The translations under genes were made by a program, and so were the position numbers. A stretch of 64,000 nucleotides of DNA from Apostichopus japonicus (lineage: Eukaryota > Echinodermata > Holothuroidea > Aspidochirotida > Stichopodidae). The stretch is taken from the NCBI RefSeq assembly GCF_037975245.1, contig NC_092568.1, positions 15,827,001 through 15,891,000 of the forward strand. Reading direction: 5' to 3'. Below are positions 50,448-62,800 of the stretch, in pieces. Within the stretch, counting starts at the first letter, position 1. Every line of letters begins with the position of its first letter. A model generated the notes under the pieces. The model searched no databases. It was not told where the DNA came from and was given only the letters and a program-made list of their open reading frames with translations.

Positions 50448-51650
50448 AACTATGGGTTAGTATACTTCACAGGAGCTCAATAAATCTTTACTATTCTACT
50501 CAAGTATGTTTCTGCCTTGGCCTCCCTGAAGGATGAAAACTAATACTGACATAGAAATGTGTTATCATTACAGAGTGCAGCTGGATGTAAAGACTTGATG
50601 CTGTCATTTTATATGATGTGAATATTCATCAAGATGCAAATCCATGAAGGGAGATTTAAATAATCAGTTTATAGCTACTTTCATTGATGAGGCAGAAATG
50701 ACATTATGTAAGAGATGACTATGCACCACTAGTAATATTTAGAACTGACTATCTATGCTCTGATATGTCAGAATTACACAGTTGGGACTGATATAGATAA
50801 TAAAAGTTCATCAGTTCTAGTCCCTATTCAATCTGTGCTTTTATTAAGTTGCTATTTTAATGAGTGCATTTGTCATTCTTATTTGTTACTACTGATTCAG
50901 ATAAAACTTTCAACCAAAGCCAAGTCTAAAGGCCTCGTTTTAGGCAAAGTAAATCTTAACCCATTTTCAAATGTTTTCCTAACAATTAACTTTGTAGTTT
51001 TACAAGATAATTCTTTAATTTGATACAGTGGAGGCATTGAGCATATCAAATGAAATTGTGACCCAATGAATTAGGCTTTAGAAGATATGTGCCTGACAAG
51101 AAGTTAATAATGGACACTGATAGTAGCCACACATAGTGCTATGGTTTGGAATAACGTTAAATTGCTGCACAACAGGAGGAAAGGGAAAAGAACAAAAACC
51201 ATGAATAAATATTACTTGATAGTTAACCTTTCAGGATGGACAAATTTGAACTGTTGCTTTCCCACAGCAAATACTTTAAAATAGAAATAAAGCCTAAATT
51301 CTTCTACATCAAGCCTTTCATTTTGAAGTATGTTCTTTCAACAGAAGTATTAAAAGACTCAAATACAAAAAGTTGCCAACCTGAAACAAGTTGAAATTGT
51401 TGATGTGGAAATAACAAATGTTAAACATACAATAATTTTTTTTTCATAATCCTTTATTCATAATTTATTTAAAATACAGAGCATAGCTCTGTAAACAAAA
51501 ATCTGAGAGGAATTTGACACAATATTGAAATTTTAATGGCTTTGGCAATAGATATCCCACTTATCATGTTAAAACCTAGCAATTCCGTTAGGTGTCACTG
51601 CAATCACATACAAATCGTAATTTCCAGATATTGCTACCTGTGACGGTCAT

Positions 51651-51760
51651 TTAGCCTCTGAAGAAGATCCTGCTAGGATCGAAACGTCAGGCCAACTTTC
51701 TTTTACACATTCTATTACACAGGCTCTCTAGTGGATAAGCAGTTTGCTAACAGTTTTATT
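51651..51760 (+). mobile_element. Retroelement remnant (Penelope-like?) with hammerhead-like core
   Basis: The sequence CTGAAGA, A, GATCCT-gct-AGGATC, GAAAC, GTC starts at 51658. It is flanked by GCCT before and AGGC after, which can pair as helix I. This matches the order of a type I hammerhead, with one extra base before stem II and no loop on helix III. The sequence after it (gccaactttcttttacac and onward to gttttattttatttt) is repeated in inverse orientation at 59503-59614. Penelope-like elements are known to carry such ribozymes, so that assignment is an inference. Confidence 0.45.
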
Positions 51761-53537
51761 TTATTTTGTGTTCATATTGTTCGGGAAAGCTAGCCTTTTT
51801 TGGTGGAAGAAGTTATGTAACGAGATAATGCATTCCCCGAATATTTTACATCTGCCTGTACTTGTTTTGACCTTGGCACTGCTCACATGAGTACCAGTCC
51901 TGTGAGCCATGAAGCAACATGCATTCATGTAGTCCACAGAGCGATGGGAAACCCAAAAAGCAAAGGTCTGTGGCCATGGATTGTTCAGAGGAAGGGCAAC
52001 CTTTGGCAACTGTCTTTACAACGATGTGAAACTTCTCAGTAATGCTTCTTTTGTGTCTTGTTTAGGTTAATAAGTAATGTGAAGAACATGATGGACAGAT
52101 AGGCTTGGACATATTTACTGATACAGAAATTTTTTTCTATAGGAATTGTCTCTTCAATAAAACAGTACAAATTAAGTTTAAATTACACTATTATTGGTAA
52201 ATGAAAGGTTTATCTATGTAAAATTTAGAGTTTGTTACTTAGAATTTCCAAACCTCTTGCTAGATCTATCAATTCTAGTTGGACTAAAACAAAGTTCATG
52301 TAAATGTAATCCAAACGAAAAACTGTTATAAGAAAGGACTGGTACAATAAACTTACAGATATAAAAAACCAAAAAAAAAAAAAACTCTGATACAAAGCCT
52401 TATCATTGTGGTTATTTCTCCTTCACTGCCTGTCTTAAAGAGATTCACTTTTGGTATTCAGACCAAATCCATCATCAGGTTTTTGCAACCATCTGATGCT
52501 AAACCAGCTCTTTACATGAATCTTGATAAATATTTGATCAGGCCATTAGCAAAAAGTAGCAGGGTTATCAACAATTTAAGGACACCCACACCATGCTCGT
52601 ATCTCTAACTTGTGAAGTTTTGTGCACATGAAGGTGGCACAGATGTGGTCACAGTAAACTGTAGGGGGCGGGGGAAGGACCACCTGCACCAACACACCCT
52701 ACCCCATGCCCTGGGCAAGCTTGTCTTTGAAGCTATTTGTGACAAACTCAAAGTTCCAATTCTTTTTGTGTAGAAAATATGTTGGAAGTTTTGGGGGTTT
52801 TTGTGATTAACTCTAATATGGACTTATAGCTGGATGACACAATTAGCATTCATTTGATAAACATCAAAAGAAGGGCATCTTGATTTTATCAAAATTAAAT
52901 TCTCTTTTCGAACGATATTCTGTAGGTTTTCTCAAATTCCCAGAAACTATGAACTAAATACAAACAGTTGCTTTTAATATAATTAATGATGATCCTACAG
53001 CTTTGTCAGCTCCAAGTCACTTAAAGTAAAGAATTAACCAAGTCTAAGATTTGTTATTTTGCAATGTACTTTATCTACATAAAATGAGAAACATTTTCAA
53101 TGCAGTGAAAGAAGCTCTGATAATAGGAGTTGAATAAGATACGTTTGATTTTACTTTCTCCGAATAGATTAATTTTCAGTCTCAGACTTTTCTGTAACCA
53201 TATATGCTAGCAGTGGCATCATAATAAAATGCATGTTACTAGTATTACCCTGATGAATCACAAATGTTAAAGGAAACAGTCACTTAAAATGATCTACATT
53301 GACTCATATTGTACATCTTAAAGTTGACTTTAATTTAAACATATACAAAGCTCAAAAAGTACCATATACCAAGCTTATTGCTCTATCTGATTATCAAAAC
53401 ATGATTGATGAAAAAAGAAAAAAGGAACAAGAAATATTTACTGAAAATACCAGATCTACAATAGTCTCCATAGTTCTGACATCACCCAAAGCAAATGAAG
53501 CTATAGGCTGCTGTCACTGATTCCTGTGATTCAGTCA

Positions 53538-53680
53538 TTTATTGCCTACACCTCCAATTTCTGTTCTGTCCTTGAAATTTCTCATTGCAAGAATTGGTGG
53601 TCACGTAACTGACTTCACGGTCAAATTTAGAGATTTATTAGTCACATGACTGCCTTGACAGTCATATTTTGAGATTTATT
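53538..53680 (-). terminator. Candidate SIRT2 polyadenylation signals and a two-copy 3'UTR repeat
   Basis: AATAAA occurs on the minus strand at 53675-53680, 53634-53639 and 53538-53543, downstream of the SIRT2 stop. The first two sit in two copies of an about 42-bp direct repeat (gagatttattagtcacatgac in both), so that signal is duplicated. Which one is used cannot be told. Confidence 0.4.
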
Positions 53681-53710
53681 AGTCACATGACTCCCTTCTC
53701 TGTTAACTCT

Positions 53711-53845
53711 TTACTCCTCTTTCTTATCTTCTTCATGTAACTCTGTAGACTGCTGGGTATTTTTTTGACCTTTGACTTCCTTCCCGGATTTGATCTCTGC
53801 ATCCATTTTAGCATGACCATCTTTAATCAACTGATCTAAATCATC
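53711..53845 (-). CDS. SIRT2: SIRT2 terminal exon I and stop
   Basis: Acceptor gcattttcag precedes [20 protein letters not shown], followed by a charged tail ending EEDKKEE and TAA. The first part matches ELEDLVRREHASIDAQ-type sequence in SIRT2; the tail is variable and disordered in the family. Confidence 0.9.
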   Translation of the reverse strand, partial: DDLDQLIKDGHAKMDAEIKSGKEVKGQKNTQQSTELHEEDKKEE

Positions 53846-56800
53846 CTGAAAATGCAAGAAACATACTCATACAAATATAGAGGAAACATCTTGGGTTTGA
53901 AAGTAACCTGCAGTGTGTACAAATAACATATTAGCTGTAGAGATAATTCCTGGCCTGCATGTTTGATACTGTCAGTAAATTACTGAATCAAATCCAACAT
54001 TCTTGGCCTGCATGTTTGATACTGTCAGTAGAATTACTGAAACAAATCCAACATTCCTGGCCTGCATGTTTGATACTGTCAGTAAAATTACTGAATCAAA
54101 TCCAACATTCCTTGCCTGCATGTTTGATACTGTCAGTAAAATAACTGAAACAAATCTAACATTCCTGGCCTGCATATTTGATACTGTCGGTAAAATAACT
54201 GAAACATATCTAACATACTGTCGGTAACCTTATTCATATACTTTATATATATATATGAAAATATGGAAAGTGAAAAAACTACAAACAGACTAAACTAGAA
54301 AGTTACTTTTATTTAGTTCTTCTTTAGCTTACCAGGAACAGTATTCATGGACCGATAGTAATAAAGCGTATCATAGTCTAACATCTCAAGACTGATGACA
54401 AATACTGTATTGAGCTCAAGTAATAGATTTTAAAGCAGAGCACACCACAGTTGGTTCAAATGAATCAGGCATATGTCTTGAGACATACTACATATTGTAC
54501 TACACTGCCATGCAGTGATCACACTGCTAATAGGTACCTTTAAACATACCCTCTACACTTGGAATGTTTAATACCGACAATGCTTTTTACTTTTAACAAG
54601 ATGGAGAATTGATCCTAACCTTCCATTTGAGGAGCTTGGCAAGTTCAAAGCAACCATCATCACAAGTTCCTATCCAGGCAACATCTCTGGGAATTAAACA
54701 GAAGCAAGTACCAATAAATATTTCGAACAGTTGTAATAATCACGGAGCATGTTTACTTTACATTTGTAATTATAAAGTAAGAAAATTCTGTGAAATAAAA
54801 AACAACATAACAAAGTTGTGTGACAATTTGACTACATAAACTGTTTAGGAATTTTTGGAGGACAGTTGAGTTTCCAATTTCTTTGTGAGGGAGTCATTTT
54901 TATTTGATATTTATCTCAGAAACTTTACCTATCTTGAGGCAGTGACCCCAAAGACAACACAACTGCTAGGACATAGCAACATGAACAGTGGTATATGAGG
55001 CAGTGGCACTTGGTGCCCCATTAGGCAATGCTATTGCCTATATAGCAACATGAACAGTGTTATGCAATTGTGTAATCCATTTACAGGCAGTGGCACTTGG
55101 TGCCCCATTAGGCAATGCTATTGCCTATATAGCAACATGAACAGTGTTATGCAATTGTGTAATCCATTTACAGGCAGTGGCACTTGGTGCCCCATTAGGC
55201 AATGCTATTGCCTATATAGCAACATGAACAGTGTTATGCAATTGTGTAATCCATTTACAGGCAGTGGCACTTGGTGCCCCATTAGGCAATGCTATTGCCT
55301 ATATAGCAACATGAACAGTGTTATGCAATTGTGTAATCCATTTACAGGCAGTGGCACTTGGTGCCCCATTAGGCAATGCTATTGCCTATATAGCAACATG
55401 AACAGTGTTATGCAATTGTGTAATCCATTTACAGGCATTGGCACTTGGTGCCCCATTAGGCAATGCTATTGCCTATATATAGCAACATGAACAGTGTTAT
55501 GCAATTGTGTAATCCATTTATAAGGCATTGGCACTTGGTGCCCCATTAGGCAATGCTATTGCCTATATAGCAACATGAACAGTGTTATACAATTGTGTAA
55601 TCCATTTACAAGGCAGTGGCACTTGGTGCCCCCTTAGGCAATGCCATTGCCAGGATATAGCAAGATGAACAGTGTTATACAATTGTGTAATCCATTTACA
55701 AGGCAGTGGCACTTGGTGCCCCCTTAGGATATGCCATTGCCAGGATATAGCATCATGAACAGTGTTATACATTCAGTGTAATCCATTTATGAAACCATCA
55801 GTATGATATCAGCGCCCATCCCAGTGCCTAGAAGAGAATCAGGACTTGTTTTCAATCACCTTTTTCTTTCTATTCTTTATCTCACCTGTCTTAATTTGTT
55901 TTTTCTATTTTCAGATCTGAAATTATCATATTATATGTTAAAGATTTATTGAATGTTGTGTTAAGACCCTACAGGTGCTTTTCTCTTCCTTCTTGGCTGT
56001 GAATACCTTTTATGTTTTCTTTCATAATTAGTTTTGAAAATATAAGGAGATTTGTGCTCTGAATGTAAGATGTCTTTAGGCAATATCTTAAAGGATTATA
56101 TGTTAGTGCTGTTTGCAACAATACTGTGGAAAATCTACTTTTCGTAAGATTTTAAGTAAGATTTGCATAGCAATGCAAAGCCATAACAAAGTATTAGACA
56201 AACCCACCATTTGCATGAAACAGCACAAGTAGGGCATAATATTCACCTCAGAGAAAGCTACGGATAACCAGTATTGCCAAATCTTAAAGGATCACCCTAG
56301 CAAGACAGGTAATTATGATTTATAATGAAACTGAAGGCTCTGTAAAGTTAGATAAGCTTGAAAGTATATTATCTATAGTAAGCTATCTATAGTATATAAT
56401 AAATAATTTAGAAGAGAGGCTTGAAGCTAGCTAGCTAAAGTGTGGGACAGAGGGCTGGATGGTATCTGGGAGCTATCCACACAAATATATCAATATATAT
56501 TAATATATATCAATGCATCATCATATCTGTAAAGGCAGCCAACCAGGCTGAAAGACCACTATACACTGGTAACTAAGGGAGGGTTAAATTTCAAATAGCA
56601 AGCCTTGTTGCACCTAACGGAAGGAATGGTTCGTTTTATTAATAATTGCTCCATTGTCATATATGCTGGCCAGGATAAATTACACTTGTGATTATTTTTA
56701 ACTAAAGTGTGGATGTATTTGCAGCATTTCTTTTTACCAACAATATTTGAAATCACCTTTTGTAGAATGTTGGAAATGGAAGTTATCATGGAAATTACTT

Positions 56801-59800
56801 TTAACCTTCTATTCTCTAGTAATGAGAACGTTGATATATATATATAGTAAAGCATACTAGAGGTGACAAGCCACTACCTACACACCTGTAGTTTTTATCA
56901 GAATCAAAGTCCATCCCTCTGCTGAGGCCCAACATCTGCATGAACGGATCGGCCTGGTGAAAACAAGGACTAAAATGTAACTATTGATACTCTAAGAGAT
57001 CTCTACTAGTGGTGCTACCCTTAGTGAACAGCTCAATCACATAGGAATTACAACATCAGAAATTCTCTTTTATGAGAAGGTCATTAGCAAATGCTTTAAA
57101 GACAGTGGTTCTACAGTTGTTCCTGTAAAAGTTTCAAGCACACATTTTTGACCAGCATACCCAGATTTTATTGATGTGATTTGATATTTCAGAACATCAA
57201 ATGTACTGTACATTAACTTTGATTAAGTGCTCTATAGAATTTCTTTGTGATAACAGCATGTTTAATATTTCTCTGATTTATTGGTGTCTTTTAATTACAT
57301 TTATGCAAAGATCCCAAACACACACATTCTATCTTTGGCAATGAATGATGGAAGATATCAATTAACATTGTGCAACTTAAAAACTCACCTGTCCTGACCT
57401 CTCCATATTAATTAAAAGTCTTGGACACTCTTTTGGGACTCTGTAAGTAAAATATGTGAATTTTAAGAACAAAGCAACATGTAGTTACTACAAATTTGAA
57501 GTGATCCTTGAAAACACACAAGTATTATCACTGTAGCATTCCTTAGTAAAATTTGGGCTAACTCTTGTAATTGTTGATCCTTCATTGCAATACAGACAAA
57601 AGCCATGTTCAACTGCCTGAATAAAATAAATTATACAATCCATGTAAATTTGTCCAAACAAGGTCAAAGACAGATCATAAACAAATCGAAATCTGTTGTG
57701 AATAAAATGTTGTATTTTAGAATTTCAGGGACTTCTTGTTAAATCTGGGACATTTGCAGGAACACTTGTTTATGAGGGACAAAACATTGGGATTGGGGAC
57801 TATCCCTGTATATCGGGAACGTCTGATCACCTTACCTTAGGCCACATTTAGTACCTATACCAAACAACTTGCAAAAGATGTCAGCTAAAATCATGTGGAG
57901 TAACCATGGTCTGTGACACAATACATTTGTTGTTACAAAATGGAAAATAGAGAACTGAAAAAGCGGCCGGAAAAAACTTTTCCACCGAAAATTTTTTAAT
58001 CCCACCAATTACTCAACTGATTAATAAGATTCAAAGCTACATTGTTTTATCAATTTTAGCAAAATATTGAGTCTGCGCAGATTCTGCTAAACTTACTTGT
58101 CGACCAAAGAGGCAAATGGTTGTACCGCTAATGATGTCCCCATAATGATTGCTAAGTCACACTTCGGTAAATCCTGTCAGAAAACAAAAAAAAGGGGATT
58201 TCATAATTTTTCAGAAAAAGATTATTTTGAATAAGCAAGCCCGTCAATGTTTGCCCAAAAGATTCTTTGAAAGTTTTGCAAGATTGACAACTCCAATACA
58301 AACAACAAAGATGCAAATAAACAATGTATGAGGTCATCATTAAGAATGTAATACACTGTATTGGGTTTATGTTATTGTATTCTTCTGAGGTAGACATTCT
58401 ATCCCGATAAGTTTACTCATCAAATTATTTAATACTGTATAGTTGTTACCATCAAGTAGTGCAGACAGAGAGGTGAATAGGTGGGTTGTGTGAGGGGGAG
58501 GGGGAGGGGCGGGGGGAGGGGCAGGAAAGGAGATTTCACTCCAGGAATCGATGATGCAGAAAAATCTGCACACATAGAAGGTGACCTGGACAGAAACTTT
58601 GCTAGCTCACTAAGTTATTTGGAATAAATTAACAGAATAAATCAGAAATCAAACCAAGAGCCTTGAAAATGTTCACACATTTTGCAAACTAGTGTATAAA
58701 CAACCAGCTAAGGACGCCAGGGGCTGAAACGTAGACAACTTATCTGAATGAATAGTTAATACTGTGCAAGCAATAGCCGACAGCACATTCCATCGCCCAC
58801 ATAGATCAAACAAGCTTCACCATGCCCATGAACAGGTTCTTCATTTACCCCTACTTTCTTTCCACCTGTTTGATACAGAGGCACAATGAATTTACACCAC
58901 AACAATACCACGTTATTGCTAACGAATCAATTAACCTGAGATAATCGTAGACAAGACTCGCTGTCGAGATAAACGACAAGACTCGCAGATTTTCGCTAAT
59001 TTTCATCAGCTCACAATCAAGAGGAAGGTAAATCATGTGAATCCTCCCTTATATAGAGCCTTTGGAAGACCTAACTGAAAATCCGATCATTTTCTGGCTG
59101 TTTTGAGCTGCAGAACTGCATCAGAAAATTTGTTCAACGAATGGTGAAGTGAAAGAGTTATCCTAACATAGCCTAAGCTTACGGTGTTTTGCTACTACTG
59201 CACAGTGGACCTCGGCCCAAAGCTCCAAACTACAGAATCCTACAGGCCGTCAATCGAAGCCGTTGGACTAATTATCATCGCTCAGAGTCCTGTGGGACAG
59301 TTATCGACATAAATTGGTCCGGTGGTTCCTAACAATGTCTACACGCTCCAACACAAAAGAAAAGGAAATCTCAGAGATTGTCACTCAAGTGGTTACAAAA
59401 GTAATCGCAAGCCAAGATTTCGAGCTAAAGCTGCAAGCTTGTATTGATCGAGCTCTGGATAAAAAACTGGATAAGTTTTTGAAGCAGATCAAGATAAATT
59501 CTAATAATCAAAATAAAATAAAACTGTTAGCAAACTGCTTATCCACTAGAGAGCCTGTGTAATAGAATGTGTAAAAGTAAGTTGGCCTGACGTCAGGCCA
59601 ACTTACTTTTACACAAGATAAATTCTGGCAAAATACATGACCTCGAAGTGGAATCTGAGAAAACTTCTTCAGAACTGAAAACCATGCAGGACGAGATCTC
59701 GAAATTGACAGACAAACTCAACAACTCAACCAACCAATTGAACCAGCTGGAACAGTACTCCCGAAGAAACTGCATTCGTGTGTTTGGTGTGGAGGAGAAG

Positions 59801-62800
59801 CCGAACGAAAATACTGACGTCATCATGATGGACCTCGCATCACAGCATCTGGGACTCAACCTGAATCCAACAGACATTGATAGGTCCCATCGGATCGGTA
59901 AGAAAGAGCCGGGTAAACGCAGGGCAATAATCGTCAAATTCCAGAACTACAAAACCAGAGAACTATGCATAAAGAACAGGCGGAAATTGAAGGCCCCCCC
60001 CCTTGTAATACAGGAGGACCTAACGAAGGCGAACCAAGAGCTACTACAGGCGACGAAAAACACCACCCTGGTCAAAGCAGCCTGGTCACATGATATGAAA
60101 GTCATCGCACTGGTAAGCAAGAACAACACCGAGTTTACGAAACGAATCTGGGGTCTGAATGACTTGAAGCGTCTCTAGCTCTTTGGCACTGGAAAATGAC
60201 ACTGTAAATCAATAATTAATCCAAAGGATGTATACATTTACATATTTTTGTACTTTTTGTCTTCCTTTTTTATCACTCTGATCGAAAACAGGTGATGTTA
60301 GTTTGTGAAAATTGTAATCTTATCATAAGTGAAACGTATAATAAGGTTAAATGTGAAAATTGTGGTACTTTTCGGCATACGTGGTGTATCGGTAATAGGT
60401 GTAATTCTTGGATTTGTGATTCTTGTGACTCTGGTTTGCCCTTTCAAAATCTTTCAAATCACAATCTATTAATGGGTATAATCCGCCCACATGTAAAAAT
60501 TTATTCACTGTTAATAAGGAAATCCATGATTATAATACAAGACAGGCTGGTCACATACATAGACTTTTTCCCCATAGTAACCTGGGTAAACAGAGTATAC
60601 GTTATCGGGCAAACACTTGCTGGAATTATCTACTTAATCATCATGATCATATACAAAATGATTCTCAGTCACCACGTTCCTTTAAACGTCAATTAAGCAA
60701 GGTTTACATAAGTGATTATTGATCCATAATACTTTTTAGAAATCTTTGTTTGTTTATATCGTTAACACTGATAACTTAATTATTTTCAGGTTTTTAGATC
60801 ACTTCCTTTCTCTTTATACTCAATTTCATATCTGTAAACGTTTGTATGACATACTATGTACCGTATATTGAGAAAAAAACAAATAAATGAAATGAAAATG
60901 AAACTATGTATACACTGTTTTAACCTGAATGCACCATTTCCTTGTTCCATATCCTTGAGATTAATATAGTATGTAATTCAACATATGTGCGGTCAAAATG
61001 TCTGCCATACTGAATACTCCAATTTACTCAGAAGGCAATAGAATAGAATTATAGAAAAATATCTGAGTCACTGATCCGGTGTTACAGAATTATTTCTAGT
61101 ACTTATTAACATCAACGTGAAATACTTCAAAACAGATCACACTGTTTACCATTTCTTACCTCTGTGACTCTTGTGAAGAAATTTGCTGGCATACTCTCAC
61201 CAAAGAAGACAATATCTACAGCAAAAAAAAAACGAAAGAATAATACCAAGATCAGCTGAATGAAATCTAATATTAATCATAACTAACTGTAAGATAAGAA
61301 TTGTAGCTGGAGCTGTGTTCCTTGTTGTATGGTCTCACACATACATACACACACAAATGCTGCTGTAACACTTGAACTACACATAATAATAATCATCATA
61401 ATAATAAAAATCAGCAGTTATTTTTACAACGCCTAAGCAACCACAAATGTGGGAGAAGCCCGCAAGGGCTTATGAATTATAACTTACACATCAGGTGGCT
61501 TCCATTTTAACTCAAATTTGGAATCTTTTCAAGTTATATACCGAATATATACTGAATATCACAAACACTTCCTTATCATTCAAGAACACAGATATTATAA
61601 TCTTACAGGTGATTATTAAATGTAATGATTATTAAAACAATATACCTATCCTGATTCTGCCAAGTCATATTGTTGGCAATTGCCACACAGATGTACCATA
61701 TAGCAGAAGAGCAGAATATGGTCATAGGTATACTGCATACAATAATAGCACCAATTAATGTTTTCGTATATGTGTTAAACCTGTTCAAAAATTGAGATTT
61801 TAAAAAGCAAAGACGTTATTGACAATACTGGGCTTTGTACTGGTGACCTCATGAGTATCACATTATATACAATAATATATATTTATATTTAAATATTTAT
61901 ATACAATAATAACAACAGAATCCTTTTCTTCTTATGCATTCACATACCTGGTTTAACAAGGCCGTCACAATCTTCACATCTGACCACTGATACTTCTTCC
62001 TCAAATATTTTCTCTTAAGAAAGGAATAATGAATTTTGTGTCACTCCATTTTCCATTTGAGTTCTGATAAACATTCATTTTACGATCACAAACAAAGTAA
62101 TAATATGTGCAGGAATGAACAATCTTAAAGATGAAGAGGGACTATGCCACACTAATTGTGGAGATTTATCAAGAGAATGAATAACTTCAAGTTAACTGAA
62201 ACAAATTCATTTTCTTTTGTTGCACTTTTGTTTCCAGAGAATCTAAAGACAGAACTCTCTCATGAGCAGTCTATATGATTTGCTTACAATAGATAGCAGA
62301 CTTTCAGGGTATACTGACAATGTAATCTATATCATAGTTTTCTCATAAAAAACACAGACACTGTAACTGAAAAGAATTTCTCTGACACAAATATTCTGAA
62401 AGTTCAAGGATAAAACAACTTCTGTTGTTTATGTTTGTGTGCTCTCTAACTGGTGGTACCTATTTCTGATCAACCTCTCTGAACATATAATGCTATGGTG
62501 TTGTCATGGTGTTTGTTTCATGCAATACCGTGGTGTTATTAAGTTGAAGGTATTATGTCTGTCAATGTTTCTTACTTTTCATCCATTCTTCGGAATACTC
62601 CTTCTTACATTCACCGAGACAGTGAGAGAGATGAAAGCTTCCGTGTGCTTCTACTATCTTGTGAGTCTGTAAGCCAGCTAAGCGATCTAAAGTGTCAATG
62701 TTCTGGTACGGTAGACAGGTACAACATCATAAATACATCTGGTGCAGTGGTTAGTAGATATAGATATTAATGGTGAAGGCTTGGTGCAGCAGGTATGGAG

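Larger units (their letters stand above)
47520..53530. other. Intergenic region between convergent genes
   Basis: Apart from the short minisatellite at 50.3 kb and the retroelement remnant at 51.66 kb, no gene, RNA or further repeat is recognised. The nuclear receptor (plus) and SIRT2 (minus) both end toward this region. Confidence 0.5.
59190..60901 (+). mobile_element. Decayed LINE (CR1/L2-like) with internal deletion
   Basis: In order it has ORF1 (59335-60178), a short spacer, a PHD-like zinc finger (60295-60460), the C-terminal piece of a reverse transcriptase frame (about 60474-60722) and a 3' end with tgaaatgaaaatgaaa. The whole endonuclease and most of the reverse transcriptase are missing. 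The left limit is uncertain. It sits in the SIRT2 intron between exons D and E, opposite to SIRT2. Confidence 0.7.

Noticed and set aside
53959-54227. Overlapping repeat-encoded frames on both strands
   Set aside because: The 54-bp period explains them. They lie within the last SIRT2 intron.
55050-55490. Open frame of 146 codons with five 29-residue cysteine-rich repeats
   Set aside because: It lies in a SIRT2 intron and arises because the minisatellite period (87) is a multiple of three. The opposite strand is open as well and no start or splice context supports a gene.
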